From Leptospira sp. B5-022 (GTDB taxonomy: Bacteria; Spirochaetota; Leptospiria; Leptospirales; Leptospiraceae), in assembly GCF_000347035.1 (NCBI RefSeq), contig NZ_ANIJ01000006.1, positions 518,501-582,500 on the forward strand: a stretch of DNA of 64,000 bases, read 5' to 3'. The position numbers were made by a program, and so were the translations under genes. The notes under the pieces are model-generated. The model made no database searches. It worked only from the letters and a program-made list of their open reading frames with translations, and was not told the origin of the DNA. This document shows, piece after piece, positions 20,572-30,022 of this stretch; positions within the stretch are counted from its first letter, which is position 1; each line of letters starts with the position of its first letter.

Positions 20572-21123
20572 ATGTCTTTTAGGAAAATAACCATCCTTGT
20601 TTCATCACTTTTTGTAGGAGGTGTTTTGCTCTTATTGCTTGTACCTTCTTCTTCCAAGAATGCTGCCGTTCCTAATTCCGGAAAAAACGTTTTTTCCGAA
20701 GGTTTCTCCGCATTTTCGAATATTTTAAACCTGGGTTCCTTCTCCTCCGCTCAGGAAGAAGAAGGACTTATACCTGCTTCTCTCTTAAGAAACGAAACTC
20801 CTGACAATTTATATTGGATAGCGGTCGCAACTCCACGAGATGCCGCGGAAACGAAGGCCCAAAATGAACTCAGAGAGGACTGGGCGGCTCTTTATGGAAA
20901 GATCTACTCGGGAAAAGCCACTCGCGAAGAGATAGTCGAATATTTTACGACACAAATCAAACTACATGAAGATCAATTGGAACTATTGAAGATCATGGAG
21001 GATCGGTATCCGGAACGTTTGAACGACGATTCGAGAAGAATGATCCTGGCAGGAAAGGAACTATATGCTAAAAAGCTAAAAAACGTAAAAGATGAATATG
21101 AAAAACACATAAACCAAAAATAG
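20572..21123 (+). CDS. Small membrane-anchored protein of unknown function, copy A
   Basis: A 183-residue protein from the ATG at 20572; an upstream in-frame ATG at 20536 would put an unlikely leader before the membrane segment. The N-terminus ITILVSSLFVGGVLLLLLVP is a signal anchor. Then come KNVFSEGFSAFSNIL, the strongly kept ETPDNLYWIAVATP, and a charged helical part (WAALYGKIYSGKATREEI, QLELLKIMEDRYPERL, ILAGKELYAKKLKNV). I recognise no family. A close paralogue lies at 25928-26473. In both places it is followed after 14-16 bases by an M19-like dipeptidase gene, so the two products probably act together. Confidence 0.75.
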   Translation: MSFRKITILVSSLFVGGVLLLLLVPSSSKNAAVPNSGKNVFSEGFSAFSNILNLGSFSSAQEEEGLIPASLLRNETPDNLYWIAVATPRDAAETKAQNELREDWAALYGKIYSGKATREEIVEYFTTQIKLHEDQLELLKIMEDRYPERLNDDSRRMILAGKELYAKKLKNVKDEYEKHINQK

Positions 21124-21137
21124 ATTCGGAGAGAATT

Positions 21138-23357
21138 ATGAATTATCGGTCAATACGAAGGTCCGCATTCGGCTTCGTAGTATGTACGATGTTTTTCGCA
21201 GGAAGTGTATCCGTGTTCGCGGATCCTTATTGGGGATCATTCAAGAAGGACAGCTGCACATCGATTTTCCCAGGGAAACGTCAATATTCGGCAATCTTAT
21301 ACGGGATTCCCTCGGGCCAAAGCTGGGAAACTACATGCGCGAATATGGGAGCAACCATTAACGGCCAAGTATTTACGAAACCTAGTCGTTGTAAAAATAC
21401 GGGTTTTAATATGTGGGGAGAATTCGATCTGATCGACGATTCTTGCGAGGCAAACTGGTCTGCAACTGACGACGGTGGAGGGTATAACTGGACTCATAAG
21501 AACGACGGCTGCCAAACTTCCGGAACGTACGCGGGTAAAAGAAAATATTCTTCCCGTATCTGGAACGTGGTAGGTGTATCCTGGGAAGAAGCATGCGCTA
21601 AATTACCTCTTACCATCGCAGGTAAAACGTATACAACTCCTACTCGTTGTGTAAATACCGGAACTACAGGAATGTGGGGTGAATGGTATGTTGCAGATTC
21701 CAGTTGTGAGTCATCTCCCCGAGCGTATACAAGAGGTGCTCAGGATTCTCTCAAAAGAACAGGAACTCTTTCAGGTTATGTGGATCTTCATACTCACCCT
21801 ATGGCACATCTAGGTTTTGGAGGTGTGATCTTCCATGGATCTCCATATGGAGAACCGGCAACCGCACTAGCGGATTGTCCAAGTATGTCTAATGAAGGTC
21901 ATTCTGCAGGACACTCTAGAGTAGAAGCAATCGTAAAAGACGATATTATCGGAGCTCTACTTTCTACGGCAAAACATGATAATCGAGGATATGCAAGTTT
22001 CCCATATTGGCCGGCAAACAATAGTTATACTCACCAAACCATGTATTATGAGTGGGTAAAACGTGCCTATGAAGGGGGACTCCGAACTATGGTGGTCCTT
22101 GCGGTAAACGGTGATTATATGTTCGGGGCGACGGATAACGGCCTTCCGGATATTATCAAAGGTATCGCAATCGCAACGGATCCTATCTACGACCTAAACG
22201 ACATGAACACTTTGCGCCGTCAAACCCAAGCGGTATACGATATGCAGACTTGGATCGACCAGAAGAGCGGAGGAGCGGGTCTTGGATGGTTCCGGATCGT
22301 TAAAACTCCTGCAGAAGCTCAAACTGTGATCGCAGCAGGTAAGCTTGCGGTCGTATTAGGTGCAGAGATAGATTATCTAGTAGATTGTACTACTACGACC
22401 TGTACTGACGCAATGATCACTCAAGGCGTTCAAGAAATGTATGACGCAGGTTTACGTTATATCTTCCCGATCCACTTGAAAACGAACGGATTCGGCGGAG
22501 CAGGTCTTTACAATATCCTGGGAAGCGGGACAAAGTATGACTGTAAACATTACGGACAGGATTGTAACGTCGCAGGTTTAACCTCTTACGGACCTAAGAT
22601 CATGAAAGCCCTGATGAAAAAAGGAATGATCATAGACGTGGGTCACATGTCCGCAAGATCCTTGGACGGAGCCTTGACTTACGCGGAACAACAGGCTTAT
22701 CCGGGTATCGTTACCGGTCACACAGGCTTATACGATATGGCGAATAAGGGAAATCGCCATGAGGCAAATCCAACTGGAACAGCTATCAAACGTATTGTCG
22801 CTTTAGGTGGAATGATCGGACTGATCGCAGGACAAGGAAATCTAGATGAAGTAGGGGAATGGAGACAAAACTCCGATGGATCCTATATTCCACATGCCTG
22901 CGGAGGAACCACACAGACATTCGCTCAATCCTATCAGTATCTCCGAAATTTGATCGGTGACCAAGCGTATGATGGGAGGATCACTGTCGGAACCGACTTT
23001 AACGGATTTGCGCATATGCCTGGACCTCGTTACGGAACCCGCGCATGTCCAGGAGGAGTTTCTACCATCGTTCAACCGGATTCGGCAAAAGTAGGATATC
23101 CTTTCTCACCGGATGCTTCCATTAGAAAAGCTGCAACTCTTTCGGCTCTTCCTTCTCTTGGAAAATACTCCTTTGGGAATCGGACTTTCGACTTCAATAC
23201 TGAAGGTGCATCCCATATCGGGCTTATGCCGGACTTCTTTGAAGATTTACGACAGCAAGGTTTAAAACGTTCCGATTTGGAACCTGTGTATCGTTCGGCC
23301 GACTACTTCACTACTATGTGGCAGAACGCCGTCACAAGAGGTGCGAGCATCCAATAA
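21138..23357 (+). CDS. Secreted M19-like membrane dipeptidase with two N-terminal Cys-rich repeats, copy A
   Basis: A 739-residue exported protein with a signal peptide (FGFVVCTMFFAGSVSVFA). Two related modules of about 80 residues follow (about 29-108 and 118-195), sharing GKR(Q/K)YS, G.(S)WE..CA, TxPxRCxNTG and MWGE(F/W) and ending in DSC. The catalytic part from about residue 212 resembles renal-dipeptidase-like M19 enzymes: VDLHTHPMAH, GAEIDYL, IDVGHMS, VTGHTGLYDMANKGNRHE and GTDFNGFAHMPG match the metal and substrate loops. The first motif is HxH rather than the usual HxD. A good ribosome-binding site (GGAGAG) precedes the ATG. Substrates are unknown; D-amino-acid-containing dipeptides are one option. 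Confidence 0.85.
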   Translation: MNYRSIRRSAFGFVVCTMFFAGSVSVFADPYWGSFKKDSCTSIFPGKRQYSAILYGIPSGQSWETTCANMGATINGQVFTKPSRCKNTGFNMWGEFDLIDDSCEANWSATDDGGGYNWTHKNDGCQTSGTYAGKRKYSSRIWNVVGVSWEEACAKLPLTIAGKTYTTPTRCVNTGTTGMWGEWYVADSSCESSPRAYTRGAQDSLKRTGTLSGYVDLHTHPMAHLGFGGVIFHGSPYGEPATALADCPSMSNEGHSAGHSRVEAIVKDDIIGALLSTAKHDNRGYASFPYWPANNSYTHQTMYYEWVKRAYEGGLRTMVVLAVNGDYMFGATDNGLPDIIKGIAIATDPIYDLNDMNTLRRQTQAVYDMQTWIDQKSGGAGLGWFRIVKTPAEAQTVIAAGKLAVVLGAEIDYLVDCTTTTCTDAMITQGVQEMYDAGLRYIFPIHLKTNGFGGAGLYNILGSGTKYDCKHYGQDCNVAGLTSYGPKIMKALMKKGMIIDVGHMSARSLDGALTYAEQQAYPGIVTGHTGLYDMANKGNRHEANPTGTAIKRIVALGGMIGLIAGQGNLDEVGEWRQNSDGSYIPHACGGTTQTFAQSYQYLRNLIGDQAYDGRITVGTDFNGFAHMPGPRYGTRACPGGVSTIVQPDSAKVGYPFSPDASIRKAATLSALPSLGKYSFGNRTFDFNTEGASHIGLMPDFFEDLRQQGLKRSDLEPVYRSADYFTTMWQNAVTRGASIQ

Positions 23358-23385
23358 AGATATCTAAAACGTAATAAATTTTACC

Positions 23386-23418
23386 GGCCCGCCAACAACC
23401 CTGCGGGCTTTTTTTTTT
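23386..23418 (+). terminator. Rho-independent terminator after dipeptidase copy A
   Basis: GCCCGC and GCGGGC pair around a 10-base loop and are followed by a run of more than ten T. A similar GC stem follows copy B. Confidence 0.92.
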
Positions 23419-23468
23419 ACTCTTAAGCAGATAAAAAATTCGCTGATTTGAAATAATTTTTAAGTCTT

Positions 23469-24176
23469 TCAACCCAACATTTCTTTCAAGGTATTATAAT
23501 TCGATCTGGATAGGGCAACTTCTGCAGATTCGCCTAGAAGTACTTTGAAATGGTTTCCTTTTCCGTGTAATATCTTCTTCACTTCCGAAAGATTGATTAT
23601 AAAGGATCGATGGGAACGGAAAAAATCGGAATTCAGTTCCGAAAGAACGGACTCCATGGTTCTGCGTATAAGTTCTTTACGTCCCGACTTGAGATGGATC
23701 TCGGTAAAATTGCCGGAAGCTTCCAAATATAGAATGTCCTGGAAACGGATTACTTCTATCATTCCGTCTTTCTTCAAGGAAATACTATTTTTTCGCGTAG
23801 AATCCGCTTTAGAAGCGGAGGCCGATTTCATACGATCAATCGCCGCTATAAATCTTTCTCTTGTGAACGGTTTTGCTACAAAATCCAAAACGCCAAAATC
23901 AAACGCGGTCACCGCATTTTGTTTATCCGATGAGATCACGATCGTATAAAAGGAATCTTTTTCAGGAAGTTTTAGGATCTCGTAGCCGGATTGCCCTTTT
24001 AGATTGATATCCAAAAGTAGAAGGTCGATCGGGTTTTCACGAATACTATAAAGAGCAGGAGTTAATTCATCGAAGGTCTTGAGAGAGACTAGATTTTTTC
24101 CGAATGCCTCTCTGCAATAGTGCTGGATGGTCCTTGCCATCAGTTTGTCGTCTTCGACTAGAACAGCTCTCACCAT
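23469..24176 (-). CDS. LytTR-type response regulator
   Basis: A 235-residue two-component regulator. The receiver domain has the acidic pocket VEDDKLMA, the phosphoacceptor Asp in LLLLDINLKGQSG, the Ser in IVISSDK and the Lys in DFVAKPFTRERF. The C-terminal LytTR DNA-binding domain runs from ISLKKDGMIEVIRFQDILYLEA through FFRSHRSFIINL to the end. The gene is 33 bases downstream of the histidine kinase gene and the two are surely a pair. Its surroundings make the flanking duplicated peptidase pairs likely targets, which is inference. Confidence 0.94.
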   Translation of the reverse strand: MVRAVLVEDDKLMARTIQHYCREAFGKNLVSLKTFDELTPALYSIRENPIDLLLLDINLKGQSGYEILKLPEKDSFYTIVISSDKQNAVTAFDFGVLDFVAKPFTRERFIAAIDRMKSASASKADSTRKNSISLKKDGMIEVIRFQDILYLEASGNFTEIHLKSGRKELIRRTMESVLSELNSDFFRSHRSFIINLSEVKKILHGKGNHFKVLLGESAEVALSRSNYNTLKEMLG

Positions 24177-24209
24177 GCTTAGCGATTTCTATAAAAAATT
24201 GTCAAAAGG

Positions 24210-25751
24210 TCAATCTGAAATTTTGGTTTTGGCAAATAGAAGTGTAAAGGTCGCACCTTGTCCCGGTTTACTTTCCAAACTGATCTTGGCTCCGAGTAGT
24301 TCCACTAGTCTATGAACTGCATAGAGACCTACACCTGTAGAAGGTTCGTTCCCGGTAGGTTTGGCGGAAAGACGAGTGAACCTGGAGAACAAAAGTTTTT
24401 TATCCTCGTCCGTGAATCCCTTTCCTTCATCTCTGATTTGGATCTGAACAAAGTCACCATTATCTTTTAACAGTTTAGAATGAATGAATATGGAACCGCC
24501 AATGGGAGAATATTTCACCGCATTCGAGACCAAATTATCCAAGATACTCGCGACCGCTTTTCTATCGGAACGGATTTTTAGGTCTTCTTTCTCGAACTGC
24601 GTGTGGAACCGGATCCGTTTTAAAGAAGCCTGGTAATCGAAGTTCTGGATCGTAGATCTTATATAAGAATTAATATTCAAAATATTATCATCTATTTTTA
24701 TATTTTCGAAACCGGAAGCTGCAATCCCGACAAGATCATCGATATGACCTAATATTTTCCGAGAAGAACTTTCAATATCCGTAAGGATCTCTTTTTTTTC
24801 CTTCTCCGAAAACGATTTTAGATTTTTGCGCAGGATCGTACTGATGCTCATGATACCGGAAAGTGGACTTTTCAGATCATGGACTGCGATACTGATCATA
24901 TCACTTTTATTCGTATCTTCTTCCCGTAATCTTTCATTCAAACGAATGATTCTCTGGGTTTTCAAATAGGTATTCGCCAAAGTTAAGAAAGACACACGAT
25001 CGAAAATAAGGATCAAAAATAGCGTTACCAAAGGGTTTTGCAGAAGTACAGGCTCCCTATTCCCGCTGTAATAGATAAAAATATATAAGATCGCAAAATT
25101 GACGGCATACACGAAATACTTTGTTTGGTCCGGGAATCTAAACATGATTGCCACGCTGAACATGGCAGCGGAGAAAAGTGAGATCTCAGGAAGCCTAGGA
25201 AAAACCACGACTGTGATACAGGTCCCGGTTAGGGAAAGAAGAAATACTCCAATCCTACAAAGTAGTTTGATCCGACCCAAATCTGCCCTATGCAGACGAC
25301 CCGAATTTAAAAGGACGTTCATTGTCAGAAACACGAAATAAAATACCAGATCGAATAGAACGAAAGAATTGTCCTTTGCATCCGAAAACGCATCTACCAG
25401 ATCATACAACGCAAAGGGAAGAATGATGATAGGCAGAATGAGATAAACGTATCTGAGTACGATTAAAATTTCCAGGTATGCGTTTCGGGTAAAGATCGGA
25501 GCAAAATTTACGGAAGAAAGTATCTTTGCCTTTCTATACTGTCTGAGTGCAAAACGATAATTGAGCCCGAAAAAAAACCGAAATAGCGCCTGCATAATCC
25601 CAGATTGGATCTTTTCCTTTTTAAAAAACTCCCTTTTTTGCTTGGTCATTCGATTTAAGAAAACAAGTGAAAAAACTTTGTCAAAAAGATGAACAAAAAA
25701 AGCCATAAATTCCAGAAAAAAGAATGAACTCTTCTCCAAGAATACAAGCAA
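24210..25751 (-). CDS. Membrane-bound sensor histidine kinase
   Basis: The kinase partner of the LytTR regulator. The N-terminal half has several membrane segments (ILIVLRYVYLILPIIILPFALY, LFDLVFYFVFLTMNVLL, IGVFLLSLTGTCITVVVF, YFVYAVNFAILYIFIYY and more) and no periplasmic sensor domain I can name. The H box is IAVHDLKSPLSGIM, followed by the N box (ILDNLVSNAVKYSP), G1 (IRDEGKGF) and G2 (GVGLYAVHRLVELL). The longest frame opens with TTG at 25751; ATG codons at 25706 and 25649 are alternatives, and the start cannot be settled by eye. HisKA with HATPase_c is a common partner for OmpR types and is less usual with LytTR. Confidence 0.9.
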   Translation of the reverse strand: MLVFLEKSSFFFLEFMAFFVHLFDKVFSLVFLNRMTKQKREFFKKEKIQSGIMQALFRFFFGLNYRFALRQYRKAKILSSVNFAPIFTRNAYLEILIVLRYVYLILPIIILPFALYDLVDAFSDAKDNSFVLFDLVFYFVFLTMNVLLNSGRLHRADLGRIKLLCRIGVFLLSLTGTCITVVVFPRLPEISLFSAAMFSVAIMFRFPDQTKYFVYAVNFAILYIFIYYSGNREPVLLQNPLVTLFLILIFDRVSFLTLANTYLKTQRIIRLNERLREEDTNKSDMISIAVHDLKSPLSGIMSISTILRKNLKSFSEKEKKEILTDIESSSRKILGHIDDLVGIAASGFENIKIDDNILNINSYIRSTIQNFDYQASLKRIRFHTQFEKEDLKIRSDRKAVASILDNLVSNAVKYSPIGGSIFIHSKLLKDNGDFVQIQIRDEGKGFTDEDKKLLFSRFTRLSAKPTGNEPSTGVGLYAVHRLVELLGAKISLESKPGQGATFTLLFAKTKISD

Positions 25752-25927
25752 TTATCATAGTACTGCGTGTTCTAGTTTATAATTTTATGACTTAAGTACC
25801 GATTTCTATTCTACTTTTGCTTTGCAAAAAATCCTAGAGCATGTTTCCAATTATTTATAATATTTTTCTAATAAATCATTACAAAGAATTTGCATAACGG
25901 AGCGAAATGTAATATACTGTTCGGCCG

Positions 25928-26473
25928 ATGCCATCTAAGAAAAACGCATTACTGATCTCTTCCGCTTTTATTATAGTCGTTCTTATATTTATTTTTACTA
26001 AAAGCCAGACAGGAGCGACCCAATCCTCTTCCAAAAATGTTTTCTCGGAAGGGTTCTCTATGTTCTCCGGATTTATCGGTTTGGGAACTTCTTCTTCTCC
26101 TTATAACGAAGATAACGCGGTCGTATCTGCTTCTCTATTAAAGAGTGAAACTCCCGATAATCTATATTGGGTGGCCGTTGCTACTCCCCAAGACGCTGGA
26201 GAAAAAAAAGCACAGGAAGAACTTTTAGAACATTGGGCCACATTGTACGGAAAAATATACTCCGGAAAAGCGACCCGTAAAGAAATCGATGAATATTATA
26301 CCTCCCAGATAAAACTCCAGGAGGACCAACTGGAACTATTGCGCTTAATGGAAGAAAGATATCCGGAGCGCCTTGATGATGAAAAACGCAGAATGATCCT
26401 TGCCGGTAAAGAACTATACGGCACAAAGCTGAAAAACGTAACCGAAGAATACAAAAGACAAATAAACAAGTAA
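25928..26473 (+). CDS. Small membrane-anchored protein of unknown function, copy B
   Basis: A 181-residue paralogue of the protein at 20572-21123. The N-terminal anchor differs (ALLISSAFIIVVLIFIFT) but the body is nearly the same: KNVFSEGFSMFSGFIGLG, ETPDNLYWVAVATPQDAGE, LYGKIYSGKATRKEIDEYY, QLELLRLMEERYPERLDD and RRMILAGKELYGTKLKNV. Most differences lie in the anchor and the Ser-rich linker. It is divergent from the histidine kinase gene across a 176-base AT-rich gap. Confidence 0.8.
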   Translation: MPSKKNALLISSAFIIVVLIFIFTKSQTGATQSSSKNVFSEGFSMFSGFIGLGTSSSPYNEDNAVVSASLLKSETPDNLYWVAVATPQDAGEKKAQEELLEHWATLYGKIYSGKATRKEIDEYYTSQIKLQEDQLELLRLMEERYPERLDDEKRRMILAGKELYGTKLKNVTEEYKRQINK

Positions 26474-26489
26474 GTAGGGAGAGATACGT

Positions 26490-28712
26490 ATGAAAAGTCG
26501 GTCTTTTTTACGAGGGCCTGCGTTAGGCGTCGTATTCCTGGCTGTTTTTGCTACGAGTACGTCCGTTTTCGGCGATCCATATTGGGGAACATTTAAAAAG
26601 GATGGATGCAAATCCATTTTTCCGGGCAAACGCCAGTATTCCGCGATCCTTTACGGGATCCCATCAGGACAGAGTTGGGAAACAACCTGTGCGAATATGG
26701 GGGCGACCATTCTTGGCCAAACATTTACCAAACCTTCTCGTTGCGTAAATACGGGATTCAATATGTGGGGAGAATTCGATCTGATCGACGATTCTTGCGA
26801 AGCGAACTGGGCTGCACCGGACGAAGGCGGAATCTATAACTATACTCACAAGAATGACGGTTGTCAATCTTCCGGTACTTACGCAGGCAAAAGAAAGTAT
26901 TCATCACGTTTATGGAATATAGTCGGTGTGAGTTGGGAAGAAGCCTGCTCTAAAATGCCGATTACCATCGCAGGGAAAACTTATACAACTCCTCATCGTT
27001 GTGTAAACACCGGGGGTGCCACAGGAATGTGGGGTGAATGGTATGTTGCGGATTCTAGTTGTGAAACTGCTCCACAAACTTATTCCAGAGGAGCGAACGA
27101 TTCTCTCAAGAGAACCGGAACTCTGTCGGGCTACGTAGATCTTCATACTCACCCAATGGCACATTTAGGTTTTGGAGGAGTGATCTTCCACGGCTCTCCA
27201 TTCGGAGCACCTGCAACCGCACTAGCGGATTGCCCTAGCGTTTCCGACGAAGGACATTCGGCCGGACACTCTAGGGTAGAGGCTATCGTAAAAGACGATA
27301 TTATCGGAGCTTTACTAGGAACGGTTCGTCACGATAACCGAGGTTATAGCAGTTTCCCATATTGGCCGGCTAATAATAGTTACACTCACCAAACCATGTA
27401 TTATGAATGGATCAAACGCGCTTATGAAGGCGGGATGAGAGCCATGGTAGTACTCGCAGTAAACGGCGACTATATGTTCGGAGCAACGGATAACGGACTC
27501 CCGGACATCATCAAAGGGATAGCGATAGCTACCGATCCGGTCTATGACTTGAACGATATGAACACCTTGCGCCGCCAGACCCAAGCTGTGTATGATATGC
27601 AAGCTTGGATCGATGAACAAAGTGGTGGTCCAGGACAAGGTTGGTTCCGTATCGTAAAAACCCCAGCGGAAGCGCAAACTGTGATCTCCGGCGGTAAACT
27701 CGCCGTGGTCTTAGGTGCAGAAGTAGATTATCTGGTAGATTGTACCGGAAGCAACTGTAACGATTCCATGATCATACAAGGTGTTCAGGAACTTTACGAT
27801 CTCGGACTACGTTATGTGTTCCCGATCCACTTGAAAACAAACGGATTTGGCGGGGCGGGACTATATAATATCTTGGGAAGCGGGACAAAGTATGACTGTA
27901 AACATTACGGTCAAGATTGTAATACTGCTGGTCTAACCACTTACGGACAGAAGGTACTCAGAGAGTTGATGAAAAAAGGAATGATCATCGACGTGGGTCA
28001 TATGTCCGCAAAATCCTTGGATGGAGCTCTTACCTTTGCCGAGCAACAGTCTTATCCCGGTATCGTAACGGGTCACACCGGTGTATACGATATGGCAAAT
28101 AAGGGAAATCGACATGAGGCCAACCCGACAGGGGCAGCACTCAAACGTATCAGTACCTTGGGTGGAATGATCGGGCTAATTGTAGGACAAGGAAACCTGG
28201 AAGAGGTCAGTGAGTGGAGACAGAATAGCGACGGTTCTTATATCGCACACGCTTGCGGGGGAACTAGCCAGACATTCGCTCAGTCCTACCAATATCTCAA
28301 AAATCTAATAGGTGATCCTTCTTATGACGGTCGGATCGCTATCGGAACAGATTTTAACGGATTTGCTCATATGCCTGGCCCTCGTTATGGAACCCGTGCT
28401 TGCCCTGGCGGAACCTCCGTCATTGCACAACCGGAGGCTTCCAAAGTAGGATATCCATTCTCTCCGGATTCTTCCCTTAGATTAGCGGCAACTCTTGCTG
28501 CGAATCCTTCTATGGGAAAATACTCCTTCGGGAATCGTACATTCGACTTCAATACAGAAGGTGCGTCCCATATAGGGCTTATGCCTGACTTCTTTGAAGA
28601 CTTGAGACAACAGGGCTTAAAACGTTCCGATCTGGAACCTGTCTATAGATCCGCCGACTTCTTCACTACTATGTGGCAGAATGCGGTCAATAGGAGCGGA
28701 AGTATCCAGTAA
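26490..28712 (+). CDS. Secreted M19-like membrane dipeptidase with two N-terminal Cys-rich repeats, copy B
   Basis: A 740-residue paralogue of copy A, very similar over its whole length: the same signal peptide plan, two Cys-containing modules (from DPYWGTFKKDGC and from YTHKNDGCQSSG), then VDLHTHPMAH, VDYLVDC, IDVGHMS, VTGHTGVYDMANKGNRHE and GTDFNGFAHMPG. Differences are scattered conservative changes, so both copies look functional. Preceded by GGGAGAG. A GC-rich terminator follows directly. Confidence 0.86.
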   Translation: MKSRSFLRGPALGVVFLAVFATSTSVFGDPYWGTFKKDGCKSIFPGKRQYSAILYGIPSGQSWETTCANMGATILGQTFTKPSRCVNTGFNMWGEFDLIDDSCEANWAAPDEGGIYNYTHKNDGCQSSGTYAGKRKYSSRLWNIVGVSWEEACSKMPITIAGKTYTTPHRCVNTGGATGMWGEWYVADSSCETAPQTYSRGANDSLKRTGTLSGYVDLHTHPMAHLGFGGVIFHGSPFGAPATALADCPSVSDEGHSAGHSRVEAIVKDDIIGALLGTVRHDNRGYSSFPYWPANNSYTHQTMYYEWIKRAYEGGMRAMVVLAVNGDYMFGATDNGLPDIIKGIAIATDPVYDLNDMNTLRRQTQAVYDMQAWIDEQSGGPGQGWFRIVKTPAEAQTVISGGKLAVVLGAEVDYLVDCTGSNCNDSMIIQGVQELYDLGLRYVFPIHLKTNGFGGAGLYNILGSGTKYDCKHYGQDCNTAGLTTYGQKVLRELMKKGMIIDVGHMSAKSLDGALTFAEQQSYPGIVTGHTGVYDMANKGNRHEANPTGAALKRISTLGGMIGLIVGQGNLEEVSEWRQNSDGSYIAHACGGTSQTFAQSYQYLKNLIGDPSYDGRIAIGTDFNGFAHMPGPRYGTRACPGGTSVIAQPEASKVGYPFSPDSSLRLAATLAANPSMGKYSFGNRTFDFNTEGASHIGLMPDFFEDLRQQGLKRSDLEPVYRSADFFTTMWQNAVNRSGSIQ

Positions 28713-28720
28713 TTAAAGAA

Positions 28721-28748
28721 AGGCCCGCCACCAAAGCGGGCCTTTTTG
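28721..28748 (+). terminator. Rho-independent terminator after dipeptidase copy B
   Basis: AGGCCCGC and GCGGGCCT form an 8-base stem around a 7-base loop, followed by T-rich sequence. Confidence 0.92.
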
Positions 28749-28831
28749 TATCTGTAGGTCCAAAATAAAAAGTTGGGTCCTTGGAACGAATAAAGAAGAA
28801 TAGGTTCTAAGATACGAAGAGTTTATTTTTC

Positions 28832-29311
28832 ATGCGGTTATTATTGGGCCCAAAAACTCTATTTTTTTCCTTCTTCCTCGTCTTTATTGTAGCTTGTTCC
28901 AATGGAGACACGGATTCCACAGATGACACTGCAGCAAGCCTTTTGTATTCCGCTTATGGAGCCAGTTTTACTCCTGTACCTATCGGCGGTTGTGCGGATT
29001 CCGCGGTCCCTTCTATCGTTACGGGAGGGTCGAATACTTTCTCCGGGGCCAGTTATTACTATTATTTCTATTCTTTTACCGGAAACGGCGCAACAAATAC
29101 CTTCAACGTTAGTTTTACAAGTGGGGAAGCCGATCTATGGATCGGTGCGGAGAATGCTGTACTAATCCCAACGGATTTTAGTCAGGTAGAAGTTAGAAGT
29201 GAAAATATCGGAACCGAATCGTATTCCGCATTAAGTACCACAAACGGTTCTACCCGTTGTTTGGTCATTCCAGTCACGGATGCTGGGACAATTACCTTGT
29301 CCGTTCAATGA
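28832..29311 (+). CDS. Putative lipoprotein of unknown function
   Basis: A 159-residue lipoprotein: signal TLFFSFFLVFIVACSNGD with a lipobox (IVAC) at about residues 19-22. The mature part is Ser/Thr/Tyr rich and beta-like (SGASYYYYFYSFTG, TFNVSFTSGEADLWIG) with two more Cys, which may pair. The body resembles small secreted pre-peptidase C-terminal (PPC-like) beta sandwiches (YYYYFYSFTGNG..., then GEADLWI), but the match is weak. It stands alone between the dipeptidase terminator and a membrane-protein gene. Confidence 0.8.
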   Translation: MRLLLGPKTLFFSFFLVFIVACSNGDTDSTDDTAASLLYSAYGASFTPVPIGGCADSAVPSIVTGGSNTFSGASYYYYFYSFTGNGATNTFNVSFTSGEADLWIGAENAVLIPTDFSQVEVRSENIGTESYSALSTTNGSTRCLVIPVTDAGTITLSVQ

Positions 29312-29397
29312 ATTTGGGATCACAGTTTAATAAATAATTGACAATCGCTTTTGCAGCCTTATCTTTCCGTTCCCAGATCCATTAAGGAGCAAAACGG

Positions 29398-30015
29398 ATG
29401 TCGACAGGCGAACCACTAAGTATAGTAGGTATCATTAAAAACAGCATTGAATTGGGCTTAAAAAACTTCATACCCCTATTTATTGCGTTTATTCTTTGGG
29501 TATTAACGGTTTGGATACCGTATTTGAACGTTGGAACATCGATCGGATTATTTGTCCTAATCCCGATCAAAATAGGAAAAGGAGAGTCCTTTTCACCTAT
29601 GGATATCTTTAATAAAGAAAATAGAAAGTATATAGGTGAATTTTTTCTAACCGTGGGTTTTGTGATGCTTGGTTTTTATGCCGGAATACTTTTCTTTATT
29701 ATTCCTGCATTTGTAATCGGCGTGGCATGGGGACAAGCTACTTTTCTACTTTTCGATAAGGGTCTCGATCCGATCCAAGCGATCAAAAAGAGCAATGAGA
29801 TCACTTACGGTAAAAAATGGATTATCTTCTTAGGTTCATTAGCATTGGTGATCTGCTTAATTATAGCGGCTTTCATTCTTGGTTTTATCTCTGGACTTAT
29901 AAGCGAATACTTAACGTATTTAATACTTTTCGTGATCTATGTAACCTTCTTTCCGATCGTTATTGCGTCTCACGGATACATTTATAATACTCTTATAAAA
30001 GAAGCAGGATTATAA
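29398..30015 (+). CDS. Polytopic inner-membrane protein of unknown function
   Basis: A 205-residue hydrophobic protein with five or six membrane segments (FIPLFIAFILWVLTVWIPYL, GFVMLGFYAGILFFIIPAFVIG, FLGSLALVICLIIAAFILGF, YLTYLILFVIYVTFFPIVIA). The pattern, with an amphipathic LDPIQAIKKSNEITYGKKW loop, resembles DUF975/YciC-type membrane proteins, but I cannot assign a function. A ribosome-binding site (AAGGAG) is visible 10 bases before the ATG. It ends at a shared terminator opposite xseB. Confidence 0.78.
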   Translation: MSTGEPLSIVGIIKNSIELGLKNFIPLFIAFILWVLTVWIPYLNVGTSIGLFVLIPIKIGKGESFSPMDIFNKENRKYIGEFFLTVGFVMLGFYAGILFFIIPAFVIGVAWGQATFLLFDKGLDPIQAIKKSNEITYGKKWIIFLGSLALVICLIIAAFILGFISGLISEYLTYLILFVIYVTFFPIVIASHGYIYNTLIKEAGL

Positions 30016-30022
30016 TTTATAC

